Part shown: positions 1 through 15,200 of the stretch, in pieces | How the letters are laid out: each line of letters opens with the position of its first letter | Numbering within the stretch: position 1 is the stretch's first letter | Source: Heterobilharzia americana | Lineage: Eukaryota > Platyhelminthes > Trematoda > Strigeidida > Schistosomatidae | Assembly: GCA_944470555.2 (NCBI GenBank) | Contig: OX104130.1 | Coordinates: 55,647,491-55,711,490, forward strand | Direction: 5' to 3' | DNA length: 64,000 bases | Translations under genes and position numbers: made by a program | Notes under the pieces: model-generated | Told to the model about the DNA's origin: nothing | Seen by the model: only the letters and a program-made list of their open reading frames with translations | Databases searched by the model: none

Positions 1-924
1 TCATTAAGATACGCAGATTCTCTGCAATTTAAAGTTTGAGTAAGGACTTATTCCATGAGCATGGAACCACCTATCAACTATTTGTGTATAAGCGAGGAAA
101 GCTTATATTACCTCAAAACATAACAAAGACAATCACTGTGAAGTTAGAAGTCAAATACTTGTTATGTAATAGCTGGTTGTAAAAATTGCTGATTATTTTA
201 TACGGAAAAAAATATCTAAACCACGATAGATAATACAATTAATTCTACTGGTTCTGTGAAAACTTTAGTTTATGTTTGAAACACTGATGATATTTAGTAG
301 TTGGATTTTGTCTAGCTGTGTCACTTCCACTGCATACTGTAAGTTCTGTGTTTAACTAATTTGGCTTCCTTTATCTCCTATTCACTAAAGTGAGTAGGGA
401 GAGTTAAGATGGTATGAATAGTTCAGTTCTTTGCTCAGTGATCAGCTCTGTGAAAAGCCAGTGAAGCTACCGTCATCTGTTTAGATCACTTTAACCTAAC
501 TAACATGACTGTTGATTAACAAGAGTAGTTGGTAAATGCTCATTTCGCTTACAAATCTAATTTTTAAATTTTTTATGTCTATTCGTGTATGTTTAGTTGC
601 AGCTCCGCAAGATGAGTATTTTTGTCTAGACTATATAAATGTAGAGAAAAATATCTTACATAGTTTTATTGAAAAGTAGTCGCTCTGCCAAAGACTGCAT
701 CATGAATGTGGAAAGTTCACAGCATAACCGAAAAGAACCAACTAACATATGTCAATATTTCTAGGTCACACTATTCAAAAGATGAATGATAAACCTGCAA
801 AACTGTAAAAACTCTTCACAAAGAACCAACCAAATGTTTAGTGGTGATATATTAACTGTATCATTCTGTAATAAAATTTTTACATTCACAAATTAGTCTG
901 AGGTTGTTGCGGATTTGACCATTT
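1..924. other. Presumed tectonic intron, no gene seen
   Basis: AT-rich sequence with no convincing exon on either strand. The downstream tectonic exon should be further left. Confidence 0.4.
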
Positions 925-1240
925 CAAAGTAGTATACATTACTGACTGATATCAATCAGAGAAACACTGAGAACCTAGGAGGACTGGAAAGCTGTTTTGC
1001 CCTACCATGGGACTGCATAGAAGTATGCACTCTCTACCTCTTCTGAGAATGAGTTCAGAACCTTTAGTATCGTGGTGAGTGCATTAACTAATCAGCCAAT
1101 AGATCGGATTCCATCGGTCTACAATGTCCTACTTCTGTCAGTTACTGAAATGGCCTGACTATCCACCAAGGCCTTCAACTGGCATCCGCTTCGCGTCGGA
1201 CCTATTTTGCCCCACCGGTCTCGACTTTTCAATAGGACTT
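925..1240 (-). repeat. Sm-alpha-like SINE copy with decayed hammerhead core
   Basis: Read on the minus strand it contains GCAGTCCCATGGTAGGGC followed by AAAACAGC and TTTCCAGTCCTCC. This is the same order as the copies at 53590-53780 and 11075-11265 (GAGTCCC...GGACGAAAC...GTCCAGTGCTTCCAG). It is a degenerate Sm-alpha-type SINE in the tectonic intron. Boundaries are approximate. Confidence 0.55.
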
Positions 1241-1368
1241 CGAGATGTATATCTCAAAGTAAGTCAATAGTGAGCAGTAAACAATAATTTAGTTTAACGT
1301 TTGTAAGGGTTTATTTGTTTCAAGGGAAGTATTCAAAGTTAGTTCAAAGAGTTTTAAACTGTACTTAC

Positions 1369-1469
1369 GTTGTCACAAAAGCATCCAAGATCACAAGTAC
1401 CTGCGGTCAAATCACAAGGACACGGTGAAATTTCTGTCCATGCAGGATCGGGATATGTAAATGATTGAT
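1369..1469 (-). CDS. TCTN2: Tectonic-like gene, exon 11 (tectonic Cys motif)
   Basis: This is the diagnostic exon. It encodes CPCDLTAGTCDLGCFCDN, which matches the CxCDL..xxCDxxCxCD signature of the tectonic family. The acceptor is TTATTATAG and the donor GTAAGT in phase 0. The following exon is not visible in 1-1368 and is presumably left of the window. Confidence 0.85.
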
Positions 1470-3166
1470 CTATAATAACAGACATTAAAACAAATATTGA
1501 TTCATAATCGAAGTTCTTCAATTAAGAACTGAACTACCTGAACTACTTGTGTTATTCATATAAAAATTCATGATTCGCAATATGATACAATAAATGAAAA
1601 TCGTTGTGACTTAAGAGGTTACAATTAACACCAACCACACTCTGAAAGTAACTGAGTGGTGTATTTTACTTTGTAGGTGTGTTGATAAACGAAACTGGAA
1701 TTTGCCTCCAAAGTGATAGCAACTATATTCAAGCTGATAGTGGCTCTATACCCGTAGGTTTCTACCTTTCAATGAAGTATACTGGGTTGCATAAAATTAT
1801 TACGCATCGTAAGATCTGAAATTCGTTGCATTATGCTTTCTGTTGGGATTTACTGTTGTCATTATTTACTGGCTTGTCAGTATTTCTAAGTAGCACCTCG
1901 CAAGCTTCCAACTCTACCGTAGTATCAGTAGACTTAACCCAGATGTTTCAGGTGGTGGTGCTGTCGAAGTTAATCGTCAGCTGGAAAGAGGTGGAGGATG
2001 CAGTTTTTGAGCTGCAAAAAATACGTGATGGATGTGCTTTACAATGAACATAGATTGCCGATATTCACTATGTCCAGTGAAAAAGCAAAGAATCGAGTGA
2101 AAGTAGTTTGAAGTGCACATCTGTGGCATTTTTACATATATTCGTAGTGAAGAGTAACTCTAAGGTATGGGGTTGATTATGAAATCATAATTACCCTGTT
2201 CGTGAGAGTACTTTTAGGTCAAACATTTGAAGCTGTATATCAATGTTGCCTTGAACCTGAATGAGTATATTATTTGATCCTACAGAATGCTGCACAATCA
2301 CCCCTGAATACAGTTCTTTATGTTATGCTATGTGCGGAGTACGTGACTAACAGGGAAAGAGAAAGAAAATCTGAAGCAACACTTTCAGCAATCGTCATCT
2401 GCAGACAAAGTAATACGACTTGTCATGGGTGAACTGAATGAAGGCATCACAGCAATGGATGCTAACAATACAAAATTGAAAATCATGAAAGGTGGTTTTG
2501 TATTTACCAATGTAATTTTGTTCCGACTAAAGAACGTGACCTCAAAATTTCGCCTTGTTGAGGCAAAATGGAAAGTTAAAGAAACTTTGTACGGAATAAA
2601 GTAATTGCAAGGTGTTGTTAAAAGTCTGTTTTCCCACTGTTGAGTAGATAGAGCTATACCAGAAATATCCGTAAGTAGTCAAAATAGATTGCACTTATAA
2701 CATAAACAGAAGAGGGTAATATTTCACTAAAATGACTTATAGGGTAGATATCGATTGTTGATTGACTTCATCCGTCTTCTGTCATTTTACCTGACATACC
2801 TCACGGACCAACTTTACATGAGGCAAACACCTATTTCTTGCTAAGTATAAGTTCACACGTAAATCAATTGTGCAGTTGGTGTACAACCTGCGAAATTCTA
2901 CTCCTAGCTTCAAATGATATGTCTTGCTTTAGACGGATTTCAGCAGCTCCACGAAATACGTCATTGTTCAGTGATTCGTGCTTGCGGCCTACTTAGTTGT
3001 AGTAACTCTTTCACTTTGAAGATGCTATAGATGAAATGGTTTCTGGAATACGACGTTCTCAATTTGGTCATAATATATAGGCTTCTTTAAGCAGAACATA
3101 TATGTCGTCTACAGCTACAAAGTATTCATAAAGACATGTGTATACATCAACTAGACATTTAGGCTA

Positions 3167-3205
<39 letters not shown>

Positions 3206-6200
3206 AAATATTTCACGCTCCCGACTTTTGTCCCCAGTTCCGATAGATTCACTGTGCATTTATTTTTACCCCTGTAATTCAAACGGGACCACGATTTCCC
3301 TAATTTCTTTGCGATAATATTGATCGAGTCTCAAGAAGGATGAAAGGTGGTGTATTTAAAACCAATCTAAATTACTGTCTTTCGCAGTCTCCAATATTCC
3401 GTAATGCGTTTATAATTTGTATCATAAGGATTTCATACTCCTTTGTAAATTGCTGATGAAGTTCTAGTGTGACATGTTATGCATTTATCAAACTTACTTA
3501 TTAAAAGAGCGTTTCGTCATTAAAACACCTTGATCTTGACTTTGCAGTTGCATACATGAATATGTGCATTGTCCTTTGACTTCGTATACAATTTTACCTC
3601 CTACTAGATACGATGTGTCTTTAAGCGAAAACTTCATAGATCTTTTTAGTAATTTGAAGCCTCAATCAACTCACTGTGATTTTTGAGCATCATTTGTCAT
3701 AAACAACTGTACTTACTTTCTACTGAATCATGAAATTTCAGCTTGGAGTTGTTGTAAATCATCCAGCATAGATATCTCAAATGTAATTCTATTAGACTAT
3801 TTCAGGACAGTTGTAGATTAAGATTATTTATTGATACTTGTAATTTCCCGTGTTATTCAGAATCAAACTTATCGACCTCTGTTGGTACATAGGCTTCTAA
3901 GCGGATACCTCGATATTGCCTGAATATTCATTATGTTTCAGTTTGCTTGATAGTAGCTAGCAATGGAGTCTAGAACGCACGTTTCGTCCCATTTGTGACT
4001 CGTCAGTCAGGACAATATTACTCACTAGGCGGATGAATCTCAAATCGGAAGAAATGTGTGTCCTGGACTCCATTGCTAGCCGCCAACAAGAAAATTACAA
4101 CAATGAGATGACTTTCTTAGTGCCTAATAAAAAACTGAGATCAAAGTCAAGAGTTCACAGTATTCAACACATTAGTTTCAGTATTCAGAAGACGGAAGGT
4201 TGAAAATTTGCACCAGTCAGTGGTGAAAACTTAACACTGTAGGACTAAGACCTGATTTTTAAACTATAAGATAATTCTACCTTAATTTTGCCCAGCTTCA
4301 AAATTCACGATCCAGATTGATGTCTCCTAATTTCAGAAATATGATGCCGAAATAATTTTCGTCACAAGTATACAGACAAATCATAGGTTCAAACCTTCTC
4401 TCCAACATTGTTATATCCAAATAAAAAGATACTCTTAAGTGACATGAAGACTTAGAAGTCATACACTTAGACTAGTATGGCCAGACATAATGATAGCTAT
4501 TCTTCCTGTTTGTAGCTGAACTCATAAGCTTTAAATACAGGACAAAGGGTCACATATAGTTGAATTGTTCAGAATCATTGAATCTAGCAGTAGTTAAGTT
4601 GTGTTTTAAAGCCTCCTCAACTTTAGGAAATCAATATAAATCAAAAAATTATCAGGCTTAACGCCAAGTGAAGCTCCTTATAATTGGTCAGTAAGTGGTT
4701 CCAATTCGCAGTCTTTTGAACTCTAAAATCTGGTCCTTAAGGTGCAAACTTGCATCCAAAATAAAAAGAATCTCCTAAACACGTCACAAATATCCCACTT
4801 GTTGCATATATAATATCTGGTGAATGAAACAACTGTGTCCAGTCAAAGGTTTGACGATTTGGAATATATACTAGTATAGGGTACAACTTATTTTAACTGG
4901 GAAGCGTATATCATCACTGTTCAGATTACTGCCGCAAGAAGCTGTCAGCATCTAAGTGGGTTTACTCACAATACAGTATTCATTTGGAATAAAATTCGCA
5001 ATGGATAAGATGTTTGTGCTCATAACATTGTTTAATATGACATCTAAAATACGTTTAATATGGAGCCTATAGTGTAATCAACCATTAGTTGTTTCACTTA
5101 ATTGATGCTATAGAAAGAAAATAATTGCGCCACGTTTAAGACACCACCTTATCGAATGTTAATTCTGATAGAATATAAAAAAATTCAAAGTGCTCTGATA
5201 AAGCATCAATAGAAAATAACTAACCTGAAGGCAATTCATCACCTTTATTAATAAATAAAGCAGGTTTTAGTAGAATGTTTATTCTGCTTGTTGTTTTAAT
5301 ATTGGCAAAAGCTGGATCCACAGTAGCATTTTGTGTTGTACTGCAACATTTTAAAATTAATACTTCCATTTCATTAGTATAGTTAGATGATGGATAAGAA
5401 TTACGTTTTACAGTTAGTAAACGTGAAAGTGAATCGGTAGAAGACGAAGTTGATGCTGCCTATAATCAATTGTAATAAATGAATATCTGTTGATTTTTGC
5501 TACAAAATGATGACAGATAATAAAATAACAGTGTTGGCGCTGAACAACTTCTAAAGGTAGTTGATGAAAAAGACTTTATTTCTCTTATAGATTTACGGAG
5601 ATAATAGCTGAATTGTAATGAAGTTGATTCAGGAAATTGGGAACATAAACTGTTATCTAGGGCTGACTTAAAAATAAGTGAGTTAATATCATTGTTAGAC
5701 CTGGAATTACTGCATAACATTTCAGGTTGGAAACATTTCATGTCAGTAAATCAAATAAAAAGCACAATGTAAAATATAGAGAACTAAGAAAGAAAGTAAT
5801 CAGAACTAGTCGAAAGTCGAGAAAAGAGAACAAAGAGGAAGGAAAAGTTAGAGGAATTTGGTATGAAAATTAGGATGAAGGAAATGCGTGAATACACTTC
5901 TATTACTGCGACTGGTTTTGAGTCATATCAACTGAAGCCTCCAATCAGTGATTTTGGTTGTCATATGGACTTCGAACAAGAAGTCTATTTTTCCTCGACA
6001 CAGTTCTGATCAGAAGCTAGCTACTTCATGGACTATCACAACTTTTTCCGACCACCTCCAACCCTGTTTCCTGCTCGAACTTGCTTCAGCTAACATTCCA
6101 TGTTGGTTTAAACGCTGACTAAGCAAGACAGGCTTTCACTAATCTGAAATCAGTGTGGAGATCTTCTGCACTCAGCATAAAGCGTGAACAAGATCCGGAT

Positions 6201-9200
6201 TTTCAACACCAACGTCAAGTCAGTGCTTCTAAGTAGTTCAGAAACGGCGTATCACGAAAAGCATTTCCAACAAACTACAGACATTCATCAATAGCTGCCT
6301 ACGCTAGCTCACTCGATACTGAAGATCAGATGGCCTGACAGAATAAGCAACAAGGAACTCTGGGGAAGAACCGAACAAGAACCTATCACTCAACAAATAT
6401 GCAGAAGAAAGTGGAAATGGATTGGATTGGGCATACACCGGGAAAGCCGACTAGGGACATCGCGTGCCAGGCCAGCCCTCGAGTGGAATCCAAAGGGTAA
6501 ACGACGAGTTGGGCTCGCGAGGTGAGGGTTACATGGAGGAGATCACATGAGGAAGAAATAAAAGCTTGTGGAGAGTCGTGGTGTCAGGTTCAAAAGACCG
6601 CAAAGAACAGAGTGCAATGGAGGCGTGTTACTGAGGCCCTATGTCCCACTAGGAATCTAAGAGGAAAATGAGAATAATAATAATAAGCATGAAGTACCGA
6701 GATGGATAATTTCCGTAATAATGCCTAATACCAGAGCACATCCCACCACATCCTTTGATTAGTAGACGAATTGTAGATCTAATCAGCAGACATCAATCAC
6801 TGCCTTGAATTGCAACTTGGCCTGAAAGTTTCAGTACACTAAAATGAGATTACCTAAGACACTCCTAAGTTTCGTCCAATCCTATGAAACTAAATGTTGC
6901 GAAATGAAGTAATGATAAACTTACCGATAGGGTGAATGTAATCCGAGTCATTAAGTTCACTCCCCTTTACTAAACCATCAGCATCATCTATCTGGAGAGA
7001 GTCGATGGTTATATCTGATTGTCGAAATCTCGAAAGGATGAGTGAAATTAACTTCCTTGATAATACGGTTGGTACCTGAGCAGTTTAACTTATAAACCAC
7101 AAGTAGAATGACAATATGCTGAGTCAGTAAAGCCTAAGAGGGATTCATATTATTCTTATCCTATTAATATGCTACTTATTTTCTCAATATCTGTGTCATT
7201 CTGATAAACACCTTGAAGTATTATTCTACTCTTTTGGTTTTCTCATTTTACTCAGAGTAGCCAAATATGATATATTATCACTTATGTCCTTAGTATAGTA
7301 AAAATGTTGTTAAATATTTGTCTCATTATTTCACTGATTTCAACAGTAACGAATTAAATCATTCGAATTTCTAGCTTATTTCTAGGGTAACAATAACAGA
7401 ACTTAGAAAGTCATTCTTATTATAACTTTTCAAAATGCTACTTTTTTGAAACTTGCTACTGTCTACTGGACTTCAGTGTTGGGCATCAGGCATCAGTCTA
7501 CCAACTCAAAGTATTCACACTTCCTAACAAATATTTAACCACTACATGAAACAAAATAAAGCGAATTATTTTTATCACAGTAATCAGACTTCTAAAAATT
7601 TAGAAGACAAGTAGGACTCAATTACTTGGAGTATCGCCAAAATACTACAGTGAAGATGTGTCTTATAGGCTTAGTCACTGAAATTTCGAGTAATGTATTT
7701 TGAGTTCCAATACCACTTCAGTGTAACGTGCTTGCCTAAAGAAAAGCTTTCATGTGTGCCTCTGTGAAGTCTTCAACTATTCTACGTTCATATCTGTCAG
7801 AGCCGCAAATATAATTCTAAGACTGAGACAGCCAATTAGAAATTTCCGTACTCAAAAGATAGAAAACTAAATCAGTGTGTAAGATTCTTCAGTTATGTCT
7901 ATTTCTTATATAAATAACTCTCTTATAAGCAGTGTTTTTGCTTTTCCATCAGGTTTAATGTTTCAATTTGCATGCCTAAATTATTATTCTTATTATTTGT
8001 CCCTGGGTTCCTAATGGAACAGAGGGCTTCAGTATCATGTCTCCATTCCACTCTGTTCTCTGAAACCTTTTGACCTAGCTCCACGACAGCCCACATGCTC
8101 TCATTTGTTCCTCGCACCATCTCCTCCATGTCACCCTCACCACAAACACCCAAATCGCCGCTTCCCATAGGGGTTTCACTCAATGGCCTGGCCTGGCACG
8201 TGATGACTCCAGTCGGCCTTCTCAGTGTTTGCTCAATCCAATCAATCTCCACTTGCTTCTGCATAATTGTTCAGCGATAGGTTCTTGGTTGGTTCGTTGC
8301 CAGCCGACCAGAGTCCTTGTTGCTCATTCTTATCATTCTGGCCATCTGATCTTCAGTAACGAACCAGCGTAGGCAGCAGCTGTTGATCAATGTCTGTAGT
8401 TTGTTGGAAATCCCTTTCATAACGCGCCACCAAGTCTCTCAACCATCACATAGAAGCACTGACTCGACGTCGGTGTTGAAAATCTGCATCTTGTTCACAC
8501 TGTATGCTGAGTGTAGAAGATCTCCACACTGGTTTCAGGCTGATGAACGCCTGTCTTGCTTTTCCGATTCTGACTTCAACATCCTCGTCTGTGCCGCCCG
8601 TAATTGAGACAGTGCTGCCTAGGAAGGTGTTACAGGCTACTTCCTTTAAGTTTCTCCCGTTGATGGTGATTGGAGCTTGTTGTTATTGTTGTTGTTGGTT
8701 GAGTATCTTCATCACCTCTACCTTCTCTATATTCACTTGAAGCATGTTCCGTCTCCGCTGACCTCCCTCTTCCGTCAACCTCTTAGTTTTCGCCTGTGGA
8801 TCGTCAAGTTTGTGTGACATCAGGCACAAGTCATCGATGGCGAAATCCAAATCTTCTAGGTTCTTTTCCGCAGTCCAGCGTATCCTCCTCTTCTCGCTCC
8901 TCACTGTTTGTTGCATGATCTAGTCCACCACAACACAATCAGGAATATCATGGGTGATGGTAGGCAGCCTTGTCTCACTCCTGTCTTCACTTCAAAAGTA
9001 TCATTGACCTTCCCATTGTGAATTACTTGGCCGGCATGTGGCATCTTCATATAGTTGTTGAATGCTGCTGATAAAGGTTTGTTGTATTCCGTGGTATTGA
9101 AGCAGTTTCCAAATTACCTCTCGGTCGACGCTGTTGAAAGCCTTCTCAAAGTCGATGAAGTTGAGGTAAGGTGAAGAGTTGACTGCCATTCTACACTCTG

Positions 9201-12200
9201 TTCTATGATGATGCGAAGCGCTGCAGTTTGGTTTGATTTGTACTTTCTGAAGCCTGCCAGCCAGCCTGTTCCGGTCGTAGTTTTGAATCCAGTGCATCCT
9301 CTAGTCTCTTCAAGATGATGCGGCCTAATATTTTGCTTGCATTGGGTGGACAGGAGAGTGATTCCGCGCCAGTTCTTGCAAACACTGAGGTCTCTCTTCT
9401 TCGGGAGTTGGACAAGGTAGCCCTTCTTCCAATCGCCAAATTACTTGGTGGTTTTTTTAATGTTAAACATTACGATCAAGGTAGTAGAACGCTCTACTGA
9501 TCCTACCATGATTGATTTTATGTGGGACTGAATTTATGCACACAAATTGAATACCTGGATGATAAAAGATTTTACTGTCAGTTCTTACACTTTGATGAAT
9601 GTTTATCGACCATAGAGAGCTGCTAATTTAAGTGCTAAAAAATTCCAATGAACTGTTTTCACGGTTACAATTTATAAATCAGTCGACATAATTCAAAATA
9701 TGGAGCTAATTAACTATCCTTGAGTAGCAAATTTCTAGATTTTAACTTTCTAATCCATTTCAAAAACTTTAAGTGATAAAATACTGGTAAATATTAGATA
9801 CATTGATAAAATTTATATGATTTCATTCCGAGTGTCAGTCTCAAACTCATTTGCCTTGACACTTCATAGACTAAATATAAATTTGTCAATTAATTCTAAA
9901 AGGACAGTATTTGATTAGTTACACCAGTTTAGAACTTAATCCTGAATTTTATTTGCAAATGCGCTCATAACGCAACTAATGGACATTTCTGCAGGACGGA
10001 AATTAAACATATTGACAAAGATTGTTTAACGTCCAAAGAACTTAAGTATTTATTAATGATGGATTTCACTGCTAGCCCCTATCCTTCGTTAATATACAGT
10101 TGAAACACAGGCAATATCGAGACATCCACATACAGCCCCATATACCAATAAAGATCGATCAATTTGATCTAATCAATGACAGGATAATACAAATAACAAC
10201 ACTAACTTAAGTATTCGTTGGGCTGGAATATGAAATTAACTTTTGAATATTCTGAATAAATGATTCAGTGAATGTTTCATGGTCTCAAAAATGTCAACAC
10301 TGTTTTACCGGATTATAAAGTTTAGCTGTTGTTTGTCACGTAAATTAAACACTGTGATATTAACAATTTTTAGCCACCGTGGACAATTAGGAAAAAAGAT
10401 CGAATTCTTTGTTTCAATAGAGTTACATCTCAGCTGAGCTTGTCATCCTAGAATACTATAAGTAGAAGCGTTTTTAGTCACAACTCCAATAATAAAAACA
10501 TCCCCATTTCAAAGTTGATTCTTTACTTACATCTGATAGCACTTATGTTCCCTATATATCACTGAAAAGAATCAGCAGAGAAATCGGTTGCCAAACGAAT
10601 TATTCATATAATTCTCAACAATAAATCAGCAGTCTTCTGAGATAGGCTTTTTGGAAAGAGAGTATTCTATGAAATAACTATCATCATCACTGCAATTCCT
10701 TAGTTACAGAGGTGCCGACCACTTAGTGTCCAAAATTTCATGATCTTACTTCTTTTTTAGCTTGGAATCGTATCACGATGATGGGAAAAAATTGACAAGT
10801 TGTCCAAATTCTAGAATATTCTAGTCAGTTAGTAACTTAACCAACCCATTAGTTTTATGAATACGTAAAATCACTTAGGTGTTATATATACCAATGGTAA
10901 GAAAAAGTAAACTTACCTTGAATTCATTTAGGTAAGGTGTTATAGTCCAACTATTCGCATTTCCATCTTAAGATAAAAATCATATAAAGGTAATTATTCA
11001 TAATTGTAAGCTCAAACACAGTAATTTATATGTCTGTTTCTATGAAAAAAGCTCAAATAGATTTCCAGTGAAACTGATTGGTTTATAATGAATTCAATAA
11101 TTTGACTTTGGTTTTCATTACTTATTGAAATCAGTTAGAGAAAAACTGAAAACATGGATGAACTGGACATCCATTTCGTCCTAAATTGGGGCTCCTCATC
11201 ACTTCTCCACAAGTACAACTCCACGATACATCAAACCCAAGACTATCAGGCCTTATGATGAGCAAGCTAACATCCAAGTGATGACTTGAAGTCCAACATT
11301 CAACATTTTGGCAACTTCTCTTAATTCATGATATAGATTTCTGACCGATAAAACAGAGTATGAATTACGTAAAAACGCTGAAATCTTACAATCAATCAAT
11401 TTACAATAAGTTAAGAAATTAATTGTATACTGTTCGTGAAGCTCCACTTCAGTCTTGCCAGGATATGAAGCAAACGATCACAAGCTTATTATCACCATGT
11501 TATATGATAAAATTACGAACTATCAAGTGAATATTAATGAGCATTGCTGATCAGTTAATGAGTACGAACCTCAGATAACATGTGTACTTTGGAACTATTG
11601 TATCATATACGCATGCGACAATATGCTTATTCATAAATCATTACAATCTATATTTCGACCTAAATATTCCCTTTCCAGAGTTCATAGTCTGAAATAGCTA
11701 CTATGAGTGTTTATAAATGAATGAAAGTTTGTCTCAGCTGTTTAATTACAGGACTACTAGACACGGAATCATGTGTTTAAAAATAACATTTTTTTATTGG
11801 ATAAACCTATGAAGTATAGACTACCTTATGTACAGACAGTAATAAATACAATATATTCCAATCGTCATTCTTCAACTTCGCTTCTCGGTTACATAATGCA
11901 ATGAACACATTAAACTAAATTATAAGAGTAATTTAATGATAATATTCCCAGCTGAAATGCTAAAAGACGTAGCTTCTCATTTCATAAAAATGATAGCTAT
12001 TTTCGACATCCAAGATATAAATGGCTAATAAGTGTTGGGAAATACAGAAAGTGTATCTCATATTTAATGTCATTCATCTATTAGCTCACATAATGTGTTA
12101 TGAAATATTTTGAATTTTAGAGTTGAAACTATAAGTAAACACTACAACGAAAAAAACAGTTTAAAAGATTAAAAGAAAAACTGAAATCAGTTAGTAGATT

Positions 12201-15200
12201 TTTTTACCATTTCTGGAAGTAACTTCACATGTGTTATCATTTAGTAAATTATTTGCATCTGTTTCATTGTTAGCCACACTGACGCTACATAGAACTGCCA
12301 CATATCGACTAATTGCGTTCAGATTTAACAGAACCTACATCATAAAAATGCAAAATTATAAGCATTTTCAAAGCATATACAAGTTTTAAACCACTAAGTG
12401 ACCTTAGTTTGATAAACCGACTTTATTACAAAATTTAGTTGTAGTGCACCTTCCTGGCACCAAAATATAACTAGGTCTAGAATAAATAGATTAAATTAAC
12501 TAAATAAACCTGTAGCTCATCTCCGGATGCTTAAGGTATTTTAAGTTTTGTTTTAACGAGCATGCATCCAAGCAGGCTTGGACGCCATTTTGCGCTTCCT
12601 TAGTGCTGGTTAGCACGCACGTACTCAGAGTCCCTAGCTCAGCCATACTAGCCAGATAAGTTGAATAAAAAAATTTTTTTCCATTCATTACTATTACATT
12701 TACTCTAATTAAATGCATTACTTCTTTAGATATATTGCCGAACCAGTTCTTTTGATTTGTGTTTCGTTATCAGTGCTTACACGTTGGTAAGGTACTGGTT
12801 AAGAAGGTACTAGAGGACATCAAGTTAAGTAGGATTGGTCCAACGTTACGGAATAGTAACATACACCCCTACAGAGTGATGAATAAAGTTGGAAAAAAAA
12901 AATCTTCTCTGCCACTTCTTTCGAACAAATGTTAAGCCGGTCAGAAACACGGTGTACTACTGACTAACCTTACAAGATACAGTTGCTGAGCATGTCGTAA
13001 TTCTATTTCAACCACACAGGTTTCTACCCATTTCGAATATGAATGACAGGTATATAGCTGATTGTTCTGAGTCTGTCTGCTCAAATATGCACCTTTATCT
13101 CAGTTGGTTTCAAGTTGGATCATAAACGAAAAATGACTGGTCACTAGTTGGTTAGACTATCCGAAATGAATTTTGTTAGGAAAACTTATCTGAATTTCCT
13201 GTATTCCGAACACTATATAAATTCCTTTAAGTTTCAAAATATATCAAGATCAAGACATACCTAAGATCAAGATAATCAGAAGATCCATAGTCTTGGAAAA
13301 AACTATGTTGTAGTTGCATTTTGCCTAGTTGAATATTGTTATAGCAAAAATTCTACAATCAAACAAGACACTATCATTAATTTAATATCAGTAAGACTTA
13401 TGTGTCTTAAATAAAACTCATAATGGTTGAAAGATTAAATAGACGGTTTTTAAGTGTTGCATTCTCAGATACATCACATTATGAGGGTCAGACAACTCCA
13501 CTAGTAATTTGCTGGTATATACTCAGGCACAGAAAGTAAGTTCGAAGAGGCCCAAAGTATTTAGAAGGACATATTATTCTATAAAATTAACGAGCAACAC
13601 AAATTACTTTAATATTTTCTTACTTGAATGCCTTACTTACAAATAGCATTAGTGACTCCATTCAAAGAAAAAGTACAGAATGTCACTATTCAGATTATAA
13701 GAGTTTAGTTTACACTGATCAATGGTTAAACGATTTATTCCTTTATATAAGCGACCCTTCTAAAAAACCTCTTGATTCTACAGATTTATGAAAATAAGTG
13801 AATAATAAAGAAATCTATTTCCATCCACATTGAAATAATCTATCGGAGTTACTTTCAGAAAAAACTGACTTGGGAAGTAACAACATAACACTACCTTAGC
13901 TAAATTTATAAAATATATTCACAATTTTTAAAACGATAAGGGATCATTGTACAATCACGTTAAAACTGGTTTCTTAACAACATTACATCATGTATCCTGT
14001 TGGGCTATTAAACTACTACTGACTGCTATCAATTCCAGTTGAAAAAATTAAACAATAGAATTTCAAATTCATGCCTGTGTTGACCACATAGAAAAAACGA
14101 TAGCGAACGTTAGCTGGCTTCTTGAAATAATTGTTCATTAAGTTCAATGATATAAGTGTCCATAACTAAATTGGATTTTGGATAACTAGGTGTTTGAAAA
14201 CAATAAATTTTTGAGTCTAATGTCGACATGAAAAGTGATAGAATGAACCAGAGTCAACAAGCATTATAAACCATAGTAAAAGTTCTAGGAGGAATCTAAT
14301 CAGACTATACAACAAAACTTTCATTCACTATGTTTGACGAGACAGGTTAATTAGTCAGTCAAGTAATCCAAAGACTTTATTGCATAGGCAGAACTGCAGA
14401 TATTTAAGATTCTAGGGAAAGTAGAAAATAAATTGCTTGTTAACAATGGATTTTACAAAGATATTTCATCCTACTACTGTTTTATTGTAACAGTTTGCTC
14501 AGAATAGGCACATGAAACATCTTTCTAAGTCCAGAGTCAGATAAGAAAATCTGTTCATTTCATTCGAATATGAACCAGAGTGTGAAGATACTAGACTTAA
14601 TGAAAAGAATCAATCTTTAAAGTGAGTTTTCTTCAGTATAACTGGATTTTTAACCTCACTGGCTGGTTAATCAAGTTGATCTACAGTGTCATCGCGCCTA
14701 TTTCATTTCGCTATAAAAGGAACTGATGAATGCTATTCAGCGTACTTTGAACTTATCAGGGATATATGTATGTAAAATATGTAAAAGTATCTCTCTCGTC
14801 ATTAAAATTTGTGGAATTTAAACTGAAAGCTTTAAAAACCAACCTGAAATTGAAGGCTATATAAGTTTACATCATTGGGCATTAACATCATTTCTCCACC
14901 TATCAATGAAATCTTCGAACTGATTCCTTTTAAGAGAATATTAATATTAACAAGAATTTAGTCTGACAAACCTTCGGAAGTTTCTGTAATGTATTGATTA
15001 CCATTATCTGACTGTGCTTTGCATGCAATGGTGAATGAGCTTGAATTAGAAAATGATATTATTGTAACAGAAATCTAGAAATTATGTCAGTTTCTAAGAA
15101 CAAGATCTGAAAACTTACAACTCCAGTTGACATTCCAGGTGCAATTGTAACTGGAGGAATGGAAACTGATAAACCTGGAGAAATTAACCAGTGTGAAAAA

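Noticed and set aside
1826..2047. 73-codon frame with a hydrophobic start
   Set aside because: No family, splice or conservation support; lies in a tectonic intron on the other strand.
5466..5741. 91-codon minus-strand frame beside tectonic exon 10
   Set aside because: No acceptor joins it in phase with exon 9, and it ends in a stop before exon 10; treated as intron.
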